Source of the DNA: Nematostella vectensis | Taxonomy: Eukaryota > Cnidaria > Anthozoa > Actiniaria > Edwardsiidae | DNA length: 64,000 nucleotides | Reading direction: 5' to 3' | NCBI RefSeq assembly: GCF_932526225.1 | Contig: NC_064041.1 | Coordinates: forward strand, 16,553,888-16,617,887 | In this document: positions 9,713 through 21,127 of the stretch, piece after piece | How positions within the stretch are numbered: position 1 is the first letter of the stretch | Layout: each line of letters begins with the position of its first letter | Made by a program: the position numbers and the translations under genes | The notes under the pieces: generated by a model | The model's database searches: none | Told to the model about the DNA's origin: nothing | Seen by the model: only the letters and a program-made list of their open reading frames with translations

Positions 9713-12180
9713 CTGGCCCTCCCCCTCGTGAATTTTTCTCCGGATCTCCGGATCAATTCCGTAATGGCATCCATCGGAGTATGGAAATGGACCTGGAGGA
9801 TACAAGCCTGGTATACATCATACATCTAGCAAAATGAGCTTGCTAGATTTACTGATGTCAACATTAGAAGGGGGAGGGGCACTCTTTTCATACAGTACAA
9901 TATTGCAGTTGTTACCTATTATTGAATAAGTGGGTAACATGTCTTTGTTTATCAAACAAGGTCTATTTCTGAGACAAGCAAACTCAAGGGAGAGCTGTTG
10001 AAATAACAGGGGAGTGTTGAAGGAAAAACAATTATCTGATTAAAAAACTACTGTAGATTCCTTTGCACGAAGATAATAACAAACATAATTTTGATTGTTA
10101 TTTAGGAGGAACTAGACGAGATCTACAACATACTATGAAAAGTATGTATTACTCATCTAAATTATACAAGTAAAAAATTCTATTTAAAAAAAATACTGTT
10201 AGTAATTAGGTAAATCCTAAAACATGTATAACATGTACAACACACTAAAAACTCCATGGCAATTGACTGTTTTGTACTCACATGTTTTTACAGTATATAC
10301 AATTTCATTCTGGTACATCTTGTGGTCACTGTGCCATCTTCAGGGCCACACCCAAAGCACCTGTGCACCCCATCCACCTAAGGGTGTCGGCTGCACAGGT
10401 GTTCCTGATGAAGGAGGGTAAGGAGGGCAGGAAAAGGTTCTGCGACACCTTGCTTTTATGGACCCCTATGATTCCGAGTTGAGTGTGGCCCCTGTAGATG
10501 TTGACAGGTCAACCTCACAGCCACATGAAAGAAATGCCTAATATCTTATGCTTAACAGTGAGTGTTTTGCAGTCAAGTTGGTTTCTGTTAGTGGGTAAAA
10601 ATTATTATAAATAATTGTAATCATGACTATGGTCACACTGTACATAAAGAACTGTAAATGAATAGAAAAAAAGTATATATTTCCAGTCAAACTACAGAAT
10701 TGCATGATAACCTTGAAAGTATTGAATAAAAGACTGCAAAACCAACATCTTTTGTACTAGTTGCTTAGTTGGTTGAATTGACCACGGGCAATTTTAAGCT
10801 GAATTCCTCCTTCCCCCACTCCCCCACCCCAGAAAAAAAATAATAAAAGAAAACTAAAACTAAAACAAAACCGACAGAGACCCCCTCCAGCTATTTTCAC
10901 TTATTTTTTTTTACAGCTATTTAAAGGGGCAGTGCCATGGTAAGTGCTTTCAATAGCTCTTTGAACCTGACACAATGAAATTTAGTAAACTCTAATACTG
11001 ACTTATGAGCTTTTGGTACATGTGGGGGACTTAAATTCAAAGAAAATGACCACAAACTGTCAATAAACATAGTTTCTATAAAATATTGCTTTCAATAAAA
11101 TATTGCATATTATTTTAACAAGGTATTGACAGCTTTTAAAAAGTTCAACTATTTGTAGGCGATTAAAAGCCTACAATAAACACTGACATGCGCAGTACCA
11201 TGACCCTGTCCCTTTAAGTCTTTCATTGCCATAACGCCCTGAGACGCCTGTAAAATATAGGCCCAACTCCAAAACGTCAAAAATGCAAACTAAACATCAC
11301 CAGACCCGGATACTCATAGATTCATCCAAGGCATAGACGACCTGCAAAAGCGCATCTAAGCAATGTAATAGAATTGATTCTTTTGTCAAAATATCAACCT
11401 TAATTGCTGACCAATTCGTAATAAAATGCTTAAACTTAGAAACATTTCTTACCAAAAAAGACACAAAATTCCGAACTACAAATAGAGACAAGCAAACACA
11501 GATCAAGTCACCAATAGATACCTTTATTGCGCTCCGTCAGATCCCATTTTACAGCAACCAGTCACAATAATCAATGCTAGAACCTCCATTAGAAGCGAGT
11601 CACCATTGTTAGCCTATTTTGCATGCCTGCACTGCATCATGGGAGTCTTGGAAACACCTTGACAGACAGGCGGGCAATCTCCTCCAACAGAATCATAACA
11701 GTTTTTTTTATAAGACTCTTTGCGCCGAAGCCAAACAAAACATTTCCAGGTCCAATGAACCCAGAATAAGCCTGAAAACAATTTTCAGTCAACGGTAGCT
11801 TAGCTTAACTGGTAGTGTTGGACTTGAAAAAGGGGGGAAAGTTTCTGTTTTCAGTCTGTTTTTCTTACAATGTTGCTCAAAAGTTCCCAGGAGCGAAAGG
11901 GTTAAAGTGAAATACAGCTATACTTAGTCAGCGTAGACAGTATTGCTGATTTTGTCGATATTCTATGCGATTTTACAAACCTCTCCCCCTTACGTCTTTC
12001 ATTGCATTTTTTATTTTTTTTAATGAATATTTAGGCCGGTGAATAGCTCAATAAGCTCTACAAAGAAAAATAGAATCGCTAAATCGCACTTTTTTTATTT
12101 CTATTTATTTTTGCTTTTTGCATGATATTAAAAAAACGGTTCCTAAAAAAAAACGTTTTTCTTTCTTCGCTTGTTTGATG
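9713..12180 (+). repeat. Type-A satellite, resumed after the LINE, to the unit landmark
   Basis: Satellite sequence continues at the duplicated CTGGCC. The MITE copy is at 10925-11213. I use the sequence TCCTGTACAC, found once per unit, as an arbitrary unit boundary; the first occurrence in the forward array is at 12181. Short open frames of 60-85 codons recur here and in every unit. They lack any recognisable domain and I do not regard them as genes. Confidence 0.9.
10925..11213. mobile_element. TTAA-flanked MITE, ~289 bp, one per satellite unit
   Basis: A non-coding element with imperfect terminal inverted repeats (AGGGGCAGTGCCATGGTA at one end, TACCATGACNCTGTCCCT at the other), flanked by TTAA on both sides. 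TTAA target duplications are characteristic of the piggyBac group; the assignment is inference. Copies in type-A units: 3695-3981 (inverted), 5924-6213, 10925-11213, 13902-14190, 16889-17177 (right TTAA mutated to TTTA), 19873-20161, 22851-23139, 25839-26127, 28820-29108, 31810-32098, 34800-35088, 50427-50715 (right end mutated). Copies in type-B units: 58647-58936, 60882-61167, 63009-63295. The fixed position shows it inserted before the array was amplified. Confidence 0.7.
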
Positions 12181-15158
12181 TCCTGTACACGATAAAAGAC
12201 AATGCGCCCGCGCGTTACGATGCCACGCGCCGACATAGCGAGCCCCCAAGGGACTCAAGACGCCCAAATAGACCTGTATTTTTTTTCACCGTCTATCTCA
12301 GCGAGCTGTGCGTGGCGTAACCGTATTACAGGCCTGGGATCCTGGTTATTGTCCTCCCCATTAATGCGCGGGTCGGAATACCTTGCAAGAGTGTTGTACA
12401 GCATATTCGCCGGAAATATCGGTGCTTGGGGCCTTCGGGTTCTTTACAGCCTTCCGTAAAAGCCTTGTGCTGCCATACCGATTGGGTAATCCGTATGTAT
12501 GGTTTCCGTTTTGTTTTTCAGGTCGGGTTCGATCCCATGCCAATGGCATTTTTTTCTTTTTTTTTCTATAAATTTTTTTTTCGTAGAGCTTAACCCCTCT
12601 CACTCCTGCGTAGTTTTCGGAAAAATAAGAAAAAAAAAAAAAAAAAAAAACATCCAAACAACCGTCTGACTTTGGGAAGAGGAGTGTTGACTGGCCCTCC
12701 CCCTCGTGAATTTTTCTCCGGATCTCCGGATCAATTCCGTAATGGCATCCATCGGAGTATGGAAATGGACCTGGAGGATACAAGCCTGGTATACATCATA
12801 CATCTAGCAAAATGAGCTTGCTAGATTTACTGATGTCAACATTAGAAGGGGGAGGGACACTCTTTTCATACAGTACAATATTGCAGTTGTTACCTATTAT
12901 TGAATAAGTGGGTAACATGTCTTTGTTTATCAAACAAGGTCTATTTCTGAGACAAGCAAATTCAAGGGAGAGCTGTTGAAATAACAGGGGAATGTTGAAG
13001 GAAAAACAATTATCTGATTAAAAAACTACTGTAGATTCCATTGCACGAAGATAATAACAAACATAATTTTGATTGTTATTTAGGAGGAACGAGACGAGTT
13101 CTACAACATACTATGAAAAGTATGTATTACTCATCTAAATTATACAAGTAAAAAATTATATTTAAAAAAATACCTTAAGTAATTAAGTAAATCCTAAAAC
13201 ATGTATAACATGTACAACACACTAAAAACTCCATGGCTATTGACTGTTTTGTACTCACATGTTTTTACAGTATATACAATTTCATTCTGGTACATCTTGT
13301 GGTCACTGTGCCATCTTCAGGGCCACACCCAAAGCACCTGTGCACCCCATCCACCTAAGGGTGTCGGCTGCACAGGTGTTCCTGATGAAGGAGGGTAAGG
13401 AGGGCAGGAAAAGGTTCTGCGACACCTTGCTTTTATGGACCCCTATGATTCCGAGTTGAGTGTGGCCCCTGTAGATGTTGACAGGTCAACCTCACAGCCA
13501 CATGAAAGAAATGCCTAATATCTTATGCTTTACAGTGAGTGTTTTGCAGTCAAGTTGGTTTCTGTTAGTGGGTAAAAATTATTATAAATAATTGTAATCA
13601 TGACTATGGTCACACTGTACATATAGAACTGTAAATGAATAGAAAAAAGTATATATTTCAGGTCAAACTACAGAATTGCATGATAACCTTGAAAGTATTG
13701 AATAAAAGACTGCAAAACCAACATCTTTTGTACTAGTTGCTTAGTTGGTTGAATTGACCATGGGCAATTTTAAGCTGAATTCCTCCTTCCCCCACTCCCC
13801 CACCCCAGAAAAAAAATACTAAAAGAAAACTAAAACTAAAACAAAACCAACAGAGACCCCCTCCAGCTATTTTCACTTATTTTTTTTTTACAGCTATTTA
13901 AAGGGGCAGTGCCATGGTAAGTGCTTTCAATAGCTCTCTGAACCTGACACAATGAAATTTAGTAAACTCTAATACTGACTTATGAGCTTTTGGTACATGT
14001 GGGGGACTTAAATTCAAAGAAAATGACCACAAACTGTCAATAAACATAGTTTCTATAAAATATTGCTTTCAATAAAATATTGCATATTATTTTAACAAGG
14101 TATTGACAGCTTTTAAAAAGTTCAACTATTTGTAGGCGATTAAAAGCCTACAATAAACACTGACATGCGCAGTACCATGACGCTGTCCCTTTAAGTCTTT
14201 CATTGCCATAACGCCCTGAGACGCCTGTAAAATATAGGCCCAACTCCAAAACGTCAAAAATGCAAACTAAACATCACCAGACCCGGAATCTCATAGATTC
14301 ATCTAAGGCATAGACGACCTGCAAAAGCGCATCCAAGCAATGTAATAGAATTTACTCTTTTGTTAAAATATCAACCTTAATTGCTGACCAATTCGTAATA
14401 AAATGCTTAAACTTAGAAACATTTCTTACCAAAAAAGACACAAAATTCCGAACTACAAATAGAGACAAGCAAACACAGATCAAGTCACCAATAGATACCT
14501 TTATTGCGCTCCGTCAGGTCCCATTTTACAGCAATCAGTCACAATAATCAATGCTAGAACCTCCATTAGAAGCGAGTCACCATTGTTAGCCTATTTTGCA
14601 TGCCTGCACTGCATCATGGGAGTCTTGGAAACACCTTGACAGACAGGCGGGCAATCTCCTCCAACAGAATGATAACAGTTTTTTTTTTATAAGACTCTTT
14701 GCGCCGAAGCCAAACAAAACATTTCCAGGTCCAAGGAACCCAGAATAAGCCTGAAAACAATTTTCAGTCAACGGTAGCTTAGCTTAACTGGTAGTGTTGG
14801 ACTTGAAAAAGGGGGGGAGGTTTCTGTTTTCAGTCTGTTTTTCTTACAATGTTGCTCAAAAGTTCCCAGGAGCGAAAGGGTTAAAGTGAAATACAGCTAT
14901 ACTTAGTCAGCGTAGACAGTATTGCTGATTTTGTCGATATTCTATGCGATTTTACAAACCTCTCCCCCTTACGTCTTTCATTGCATTTTTTATTTTTTTA
15001 TTGAATATTTAGGCCGGTGAATAGCTTAATAAGCTCTACAAAGAAAAATAGAATAGCCAAATCGCACTTTTTTTATTTCTATTTATTTTTGCTTTTTGCA
15101 TGATATTAAAAAAAACGGTTCCTAAAAAAAACGTTTTTCTTTCTTCGCTTGTTTGATG
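12181..15158 (+). repeat. Type-A satellite unit (2978 bp)
   Basis: A complete tandem unit measured from one TCCTGTACAC landmark to the next. In order it holds: the GC-rich core (about 12200-12480), the tRNA-like segment (12478-12547), a poly-A tract, the ~170 bp segment ending in CTAGCAAAATGAGCTTGCTAG-like hairpin sequence (about 12805-12825), the AT-rich middle, the MITE (13902-14190), and an A-box-like GTAGCTTAGCTTAACTGG (about 14773-14790). Confidence 0.95.
12478..12547 (+). other. tRNA-like segment with Pol III B box and oligo-T end
   Basis: A 70-nt segment starts with CCGATTGG and ends with CCAATGGC, which can pair as an acceptor-like stem with one or two mismatches. Near its 3' end is GGGTTCGATCCC, matching the Pol III B-box/T-arm consensus, and the segment is followed by a run of T, a Pol III terminator-like end. 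No clear A box or anticodon arm is seen, so it is not a standard tRNA gene; a tRNA-derived SINE remnant is the best reading. Type-B copies, also 70 nt, are at 59616-59685 and 61614-61683, with a diverged one at about 59384-59453. The segment is lost in the units at 21128 and 27096, and partly lost at 5215-5250. Confidence 0.5.
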
Positions 15159-18143
15159 TCCTGTACACGATAAAAGACAATGCGCCCGTGCGTTACGATG
15201 CCACGCGCCAACATAGCGAGCCCCCAAGGGACTCAAGACGCCCAAATAGACCTGTATTTTTTTTCACCCTCTATCTCAGCGAGCTGTGCGTGGCGTAACC
15301 GTATTACAGGCCTGGGATCCTGGTTATTGTCCTCCCCATTAATGCGCGGGTCGGAATACCTTGCAAGAGTGTTGTACAGCATATTCGCCGGAAATATCGG
15401 TGCTTGGGGCCTTCGGGTTCTTTACAGCCTTCCGTAAAAGCCTTGTGCTGCCATACCGATTGGGTAATCCGTATGTATGGTTTCCGTTTTGTTTTTCAGG
15501 TCGGGTTCGATCCCATGCCAATGGCATTTTTTTCTTTTTTTTTTCTATTAATTTTTTGTTTTTTCGTAGAGTTTAACCCCTCTCACTCCTGCGTAGTTTT
15601 CTCAAAAATAAGAAGAAAAAAAAAAAAAAACAGACCATCCAAACAACCGTCTGACTTTGGGAAGAGGAGTGTTGACTGGCCCTCCCCCTCGTTAATTTTT
15701 CTCCGGATCTCCGGATCAATTCCGTAATGGCATCCATCGGAGTATGGAAATGGACCTGGAGGATACAAGCCTGGTATACATCATACATCTAGCAAAATGA
15801 GCTTGCTAGATTTACTGATGTCAACATTAGAAGAGGGAGGGACACTCTTTTCATACAGTACAATATTGCAGTTGTTACCTATTATTGAATAAGTGGGTAA
15901 CATGTCTTTGTTTATCAAACAAGGTCTATTTCTGAGACAAGCAAATTCAAGGGAGAGCTGTTGAAATAACAGGGGAATGTTGAAGGAAAAACAATTATCT
16001 GATTAAAAAACTACTGTAGATTCCTTTGCACGAAGATAATAACAAACATAATTTTGATTGTTATTTTGGAGGAACGAGACGAGTTCTACAACATACTATG
16101 AAAGTATGTATTACTCATCTAAATTATACAAGTAAAAAATTATATTCCAAAAAATACTGTAAGTAATTAGGTAAATCCTAAAACATGTATAACATGTACA
16201 ACACACTAAAAACTCCATGGCAATTGACTGTTTTCTACTCACATGCTTTTACAGTATATACAATTTCATTCTGGTACATCTTGTGGTCACTGTGCCATCT
16301 TCAGGGCCACACCCAAAGCACCTGTGCACCCCATCCACCTAAGGGTGTCGGCTGCACAGGTGTTCCTGATGAAGGAGGGTAAGGAGGGCAGGAAAAGGTT
16401 CTGCGACACCTTGCTTTTATGGACCCCTATGATTCCGAGTTGAGTGTGGCCCCTGTAGATGTTGACAGGTCAACCTCACAGCCACATGAAAGAAATGCCT
16501 AATATCTTATGCTTTACAGTGAGTGTTTTGCAGTCAAGTTGGTTTCTGTTAGTGGGTAAAAATTATTATAAATAATTGTAATCATGATTATGGTCACACT
16601 GTACATATAGAACTGTAAATGAATAGAAAAAAAGTATATATTTCCAGTCAAACTACAGAATTGCATGATAACCTTGAAAGTATTGAATAAAAGACTGCAA
16701 AACCAACATCTTTTGTACTAGTTGCTTAGTTGGTTGAATTGACCACGGGCAATTTTAAGCTGAATTCCTCCTTCCCCCACTCCCCCACCCCAGAAAAAAA
16801 AATAATAAAAGAAAACTAAAACTAAAACAAAACCAACAGAGACCCCCTCCAGCTATTTTCTCTTATTTTTTTTTTTACAGCTATTTAAAGGGGCAGTGCC
16901 ATGGTAAGTGCTTTCAATAGCTCTCTGAACCTGACACAATGAAATTTAGTAAACTTTAATACTGACTTATGAGCTTTTGGTACATGTGGGGGACTTAAAT
17001 TCAAAGAAAATGACCACAAACTGTCAATAAACATAGTTTCTATAAAATATTGCTTTCAATAAAATATTGCATATTATTTTAACAAGGTATTGACAGCTTT
17101 TAAAAAGTTCAACTATTTGTAGGCGATTAAAAGCCTACAATAAACACTGACATGCGCAGTACCATGACGCTGTCCCTTTTAGTCTTTCATTGCCATAACG
17201 CCCTGAGACGCCTGTAAAATATAGGCCCAACTCCAAAACGTCAAAAATGCAAACTAAACATCACCAGACCCGGATACTCATAGATTCATCCAATGCATAG
17301 ACGACCTGCAAAAGCGCATCCAAGCAATGTAATAGAATTGACTCTTTTGTCAAAATATCAACCTTAATTGCTGACCAATTCGTAATAAAATGCTTAAACT
17401 TAGAAACATTTCTTACCAAAAAAGACACAATATTCCGAACTACAAATAGAGACAAGCAAACACAGATCAAGTCACCAATAGATACCTTTATTGCGCTCCG
17501 TCAGATCCCATTTTACAGCAATCAGTCACAATAATCAATGCTAGAACCTCCATTAGAAGCGAGTCACCATTGTTAGCCTATTTTGCATGCCTGCACTGCA
17601 TCATGGGAGTCTTGGAAACACCTTGACAGACAGGCGGGCAATCTCCTCCAACAGAATCATAACAGTTTTTTTTTATAAGACTCTTTGCGCCGAAGCCAAA
17701 CAAAACATTTCCAGGTCCAATGAACCCAGAATAAGCCTGAAAACAATTTTCAGTCAACGGTAGCTTAGCTTAACTGGTAGTGTTGGACTTGAAAAAGGGG
17801 GGGGAGGTTTCTGTTTTCAGTCTGTTTTTCTTACAATGTTGCTCAAAAGTTCCCAGGAGCGAAAGGGTTAAAGTGAAATACAGCTATACTTAGTCAGCGT
17901 AGACAGTATTGCTGATTTTGTCGATATTCTATGCGATTTTACAAACCTCTCCCCCTTACGTCTTTCATTGCATTTTTTATTTTTTTAATGAATATTTAGG
18001 CCGGTGAATAGCTTAATAAGCTCTACAAAGAAAAATAGAATCGCCAAATCGCACTTTTTTTATTTCTATTTATTTTTGCTTTTTGCATGATATTAAAAAA
18101 ACGGTTCCTAAAAAAACGTTTTTCTTTCTTCGCTTGTTTGATG
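15159..18143 (+). repeat. Type-A satellite unit (2985 bp)
   Basis: Same structure as the unit at 12181-15158. MITE copy at 16889-17177, whose right-hand TTAA has become TTTA. The tRNA-like segment is intact at about 15460-15530. No gene is seen. Confidence 0.95.
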
Positions 18144-21127
18144 TCCTGTACACAATAAAAGACAATGCGCCCGTGCGTTACGATGCCACGCGCCAACATA
18201 GCGAGCCCCCAAGGGACTCAAGACGCCCAAATAGACCTGTATTTTTTTCACCCTCTATCTCAGCGAGCTGTGCGTGGCGTAACCGTATTACAGGCCTGGG
18301 ATCCTGGTTATTGTCCTCCCCATTAATGCGCGGGTCGGAATACCTTGCAAGAGTGTTGTACAGCATATGCGCCGGAAATATCGGTGCTTGGGGCCTTCGG
18401 GTTCTTTACAGCCTTCCGTAAAAGCCTTGTGCTGCCATACCGATTGGGTAATCCGTATGTATGGTTTCCGTTTTGTTTTTCAGGTCGGGTTCGATCCCAT
18501 GCCAATGGCATTTTTTTCTTTTTTTTTTCTATTAATTTTTTGTTTTTTCGTAGAGCTTAACCCCTCTCACTCCTGCGTAGTTTTCTCAAAAATAATAAGA
18601 AAAAAAAAAAAAAAAAAAACAGACCATCCAAACAACCGTCTGACTTTGGGAAGTGGAGTGTTGACTGGCCCTCCCCCTCGTGAATTTTTCTCCGGATCTC
18701 CGGATCAATTCCGTAATGGCATCCATCGGAGTATGGAAATGGACCTGGAGGATACAAGCCTGGTATACATCATACATCTAGCAAAATGAGCTTGCTAGAT
18801 TTACTGATGTCAACATTAGAAGGGGGAGGGACACTCTTTTCATACAGTACAATATTGCAGTTGTTACCTATTATTGAATAAGTGGGTAACATGTCTTTGT
18901 TTATCAAACAAGGTCTATTTCTGAGACAAGCAAATTCAAGGGAGAGCTGTTGAAATAACAGGGGAATGTTGAAGGAAAAACAATTATCTGATTAAAAAAC
19001 TACTGTAGATTCCTTTGCACGAAGATAATAACAAACATAATTTTGATTGTTATTTAGGAGGAACAAGACGAGTTCTACAACATACTATGAAAAGTATGTA
19101 TTACTCATCTAAATTATACAAGTAAAAAATTATATTCCAAAAAATACTGTAAGTAATTAGGTAAATCCTAAAACATGTATAACATGTACAACACAATAAA
19201 AACTCCATGGCAATTGACTGTTTTCTACTCACATGCTTTTACAGTATATACAATTTGATTCTGGTACAGCTTGTGGTCACTGTGCCATCTTCAGGGCCAC
19301 ACCCAAAGCACCTGTGCACCCCATCCACCTAAGGGTGTCGGCTGCACAGGTGTTCCTGATGAAGGAGGGTAAGGAGTTCAGGAAAAGGTTCTGCGACACC
19401 TTGCTTTTATGGACCCCTATGATTCCGAGTTGAGTGTGGCCCCTGTAGATGTTGACAGGTCAACCTCACAGCCACATGAAAGAAATGCCTAATATCTTAT
19501 GCTTTACAGTGAGTGTTTTGCAGTCAAGTTGGTTTCTGTTAGTGGGTAAAAATTATTATAAATAATTGTAATCATGATTATGGTCACACTGTACATATAG
19601 AACTGTAAATGAATAGAAAAAAAGTATATATTTCCAGTCAAACTACAGAATTGCATGATAACCTTGAAAGTATTGAATAAAAGACTGCAAAACCAACATC
19701 TTTTGTACTAGTTGCTTAGTTGGTTGAATTGACCACGGGCAATTTTAAGCTGAATTCCTCCTTCCCCCACTCCCCCACCCCAGAAAAAAAATAAAAGAAA
19801 ACTAAAACTAAAACAAAACCAACAGAGACCCCCTCCAGCTATTTTCTCTTATTTTTTTTTACAGCTATTTAAAGGGGCAGTGCCATGGTAAGTGCTTTCA
19901 ATAGCTCTCTGAACCTGACACAATGAAATTTAGTAAACTCTAATACTGACTTATGAGCTTTTGGTACATGTGGGGGACTTAAATTCAAAGAAAATGACCA
20001 CAAACTGTCAATAAACATAGTTTCTATAAAATATTGCTTTCAATAAAATATTGCATATTATTTTAACAAGGTATTGACAGCTTTTAAAAAGTTCAACTAT
20101 TTGTAGGCGATTAAAAGCCTACAATAAACACTGACATGCGCAGTACCATGACGCTGTCCCTTTAAGTCTTTCATTGCCATAACGCCCTGAGACGCCTGTA
20201 AAATATAGGCCCAACTCCAAAACGTCAAAAATGCAAACTAAACATCACCAGACCCGGATACTCATAGATTCATCCAATGCATAGACGACCTGCAAAAGCG
20301 CATCCAAGCAATGTAATAGAATTGACTCTTTTGTCAAAATATCAACCTTAATTGCTGACCAATTCGTAATAAAATGCTTAAACTTAGAAACATTTCTTAC
20401 CAAAAAAGACACAAAATTCCGAACTACAAATAGAGACAAGCAAACACAGATCAAGTCACCAATAGATACCTTTATTGCGCTCCGTCAGATCCCATTTTAC
20501 AGCAATCAGTCACAATAATCAATGCTAGAACCTCCATTAGAAGCGAGTCACCATTGTTAGCCTATTTTGCATGCCTGCACTGCATCATGGGAGTCTTGGA
20601 AACACCTTGACAGACAGGCGGGCAATCTCCTCCAACAGAATCATAACAGTTTTTTTTTATAAGACTCTTTGCGCCGAAGCCAAACAAAACATTTCCAGGT
20701 CCAAGGAACCCAGAATAAGCCTGAAAACAATTTTCAGTCAACGGTAGCTTAGCTTAACTGGTAGTGTTGGACTTGAAAAAGGGGGGGAGGTTTCTGTTTT
20801 CAGTCTGTTTTTCTTACAATGTTGCTCAAAAGTTCCCAGGAGCGAAAGGGTTAAAGTGAAATACAGCTATACTTAGTCAGCGTAGACAGTATTGCTGATT
20901 TTGTCGATATTCTATGCGATTTTACAAACCTCTCCCCCTTACGTCTTTCATTGCATTTTTTATTTTTTTATTGAATATTTAGGCCGGTGAATAGCTTAAT
21001 AAGCTCTACAAAGAAAAATAGAATAGCCAAATCGCACTTTTTTTATTTCTATTTATTTTTGCTTTTTGCATGATATTAAAAAAACGGTTCCTAAAAAAAA
21101 CGTTTTTCTTTCTTCGCTTGTTTGATG
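18144..21127 (+). repeat. Type-A satellite unit (2984 bp)
   Basis: Same structure as the other A units. It shares the ACACAATAAAAG variant next to the landmark with the following unit only. MITE copy at 19873-20161. Confidence 0.95.

Noticed and set aside
10224-10482. Recurrent 60-85 codon open frames in every satellite unit (for example the pair at this position)
   Set aside because: They recur only because the units are near-identical copies. They lack domains, shift and break between units, and overlap noncoding repeats.
12478-12547. Functional tRNA gene
   Set aside because: The B box is good, but there is no clear A box, anticodon arm or full cloverleaf, so I annotate only a tRNA-like segment.
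12805-12825. Palindrome CTAGCAAAATGAGCTTGCTAG as a terminator or attachment site
   Set aside because: It recurs in each A unit (reduced in B), but there is no gene to terminate and no evidence of site-specific recombination.
14770-14815. A-box-like GTAGCTTAGCTTAACTGGTAG as the start of another tRNA
   Set aside because: No matching B box at tRNA distance downstream; similarity to a D-arm alone is not enough.
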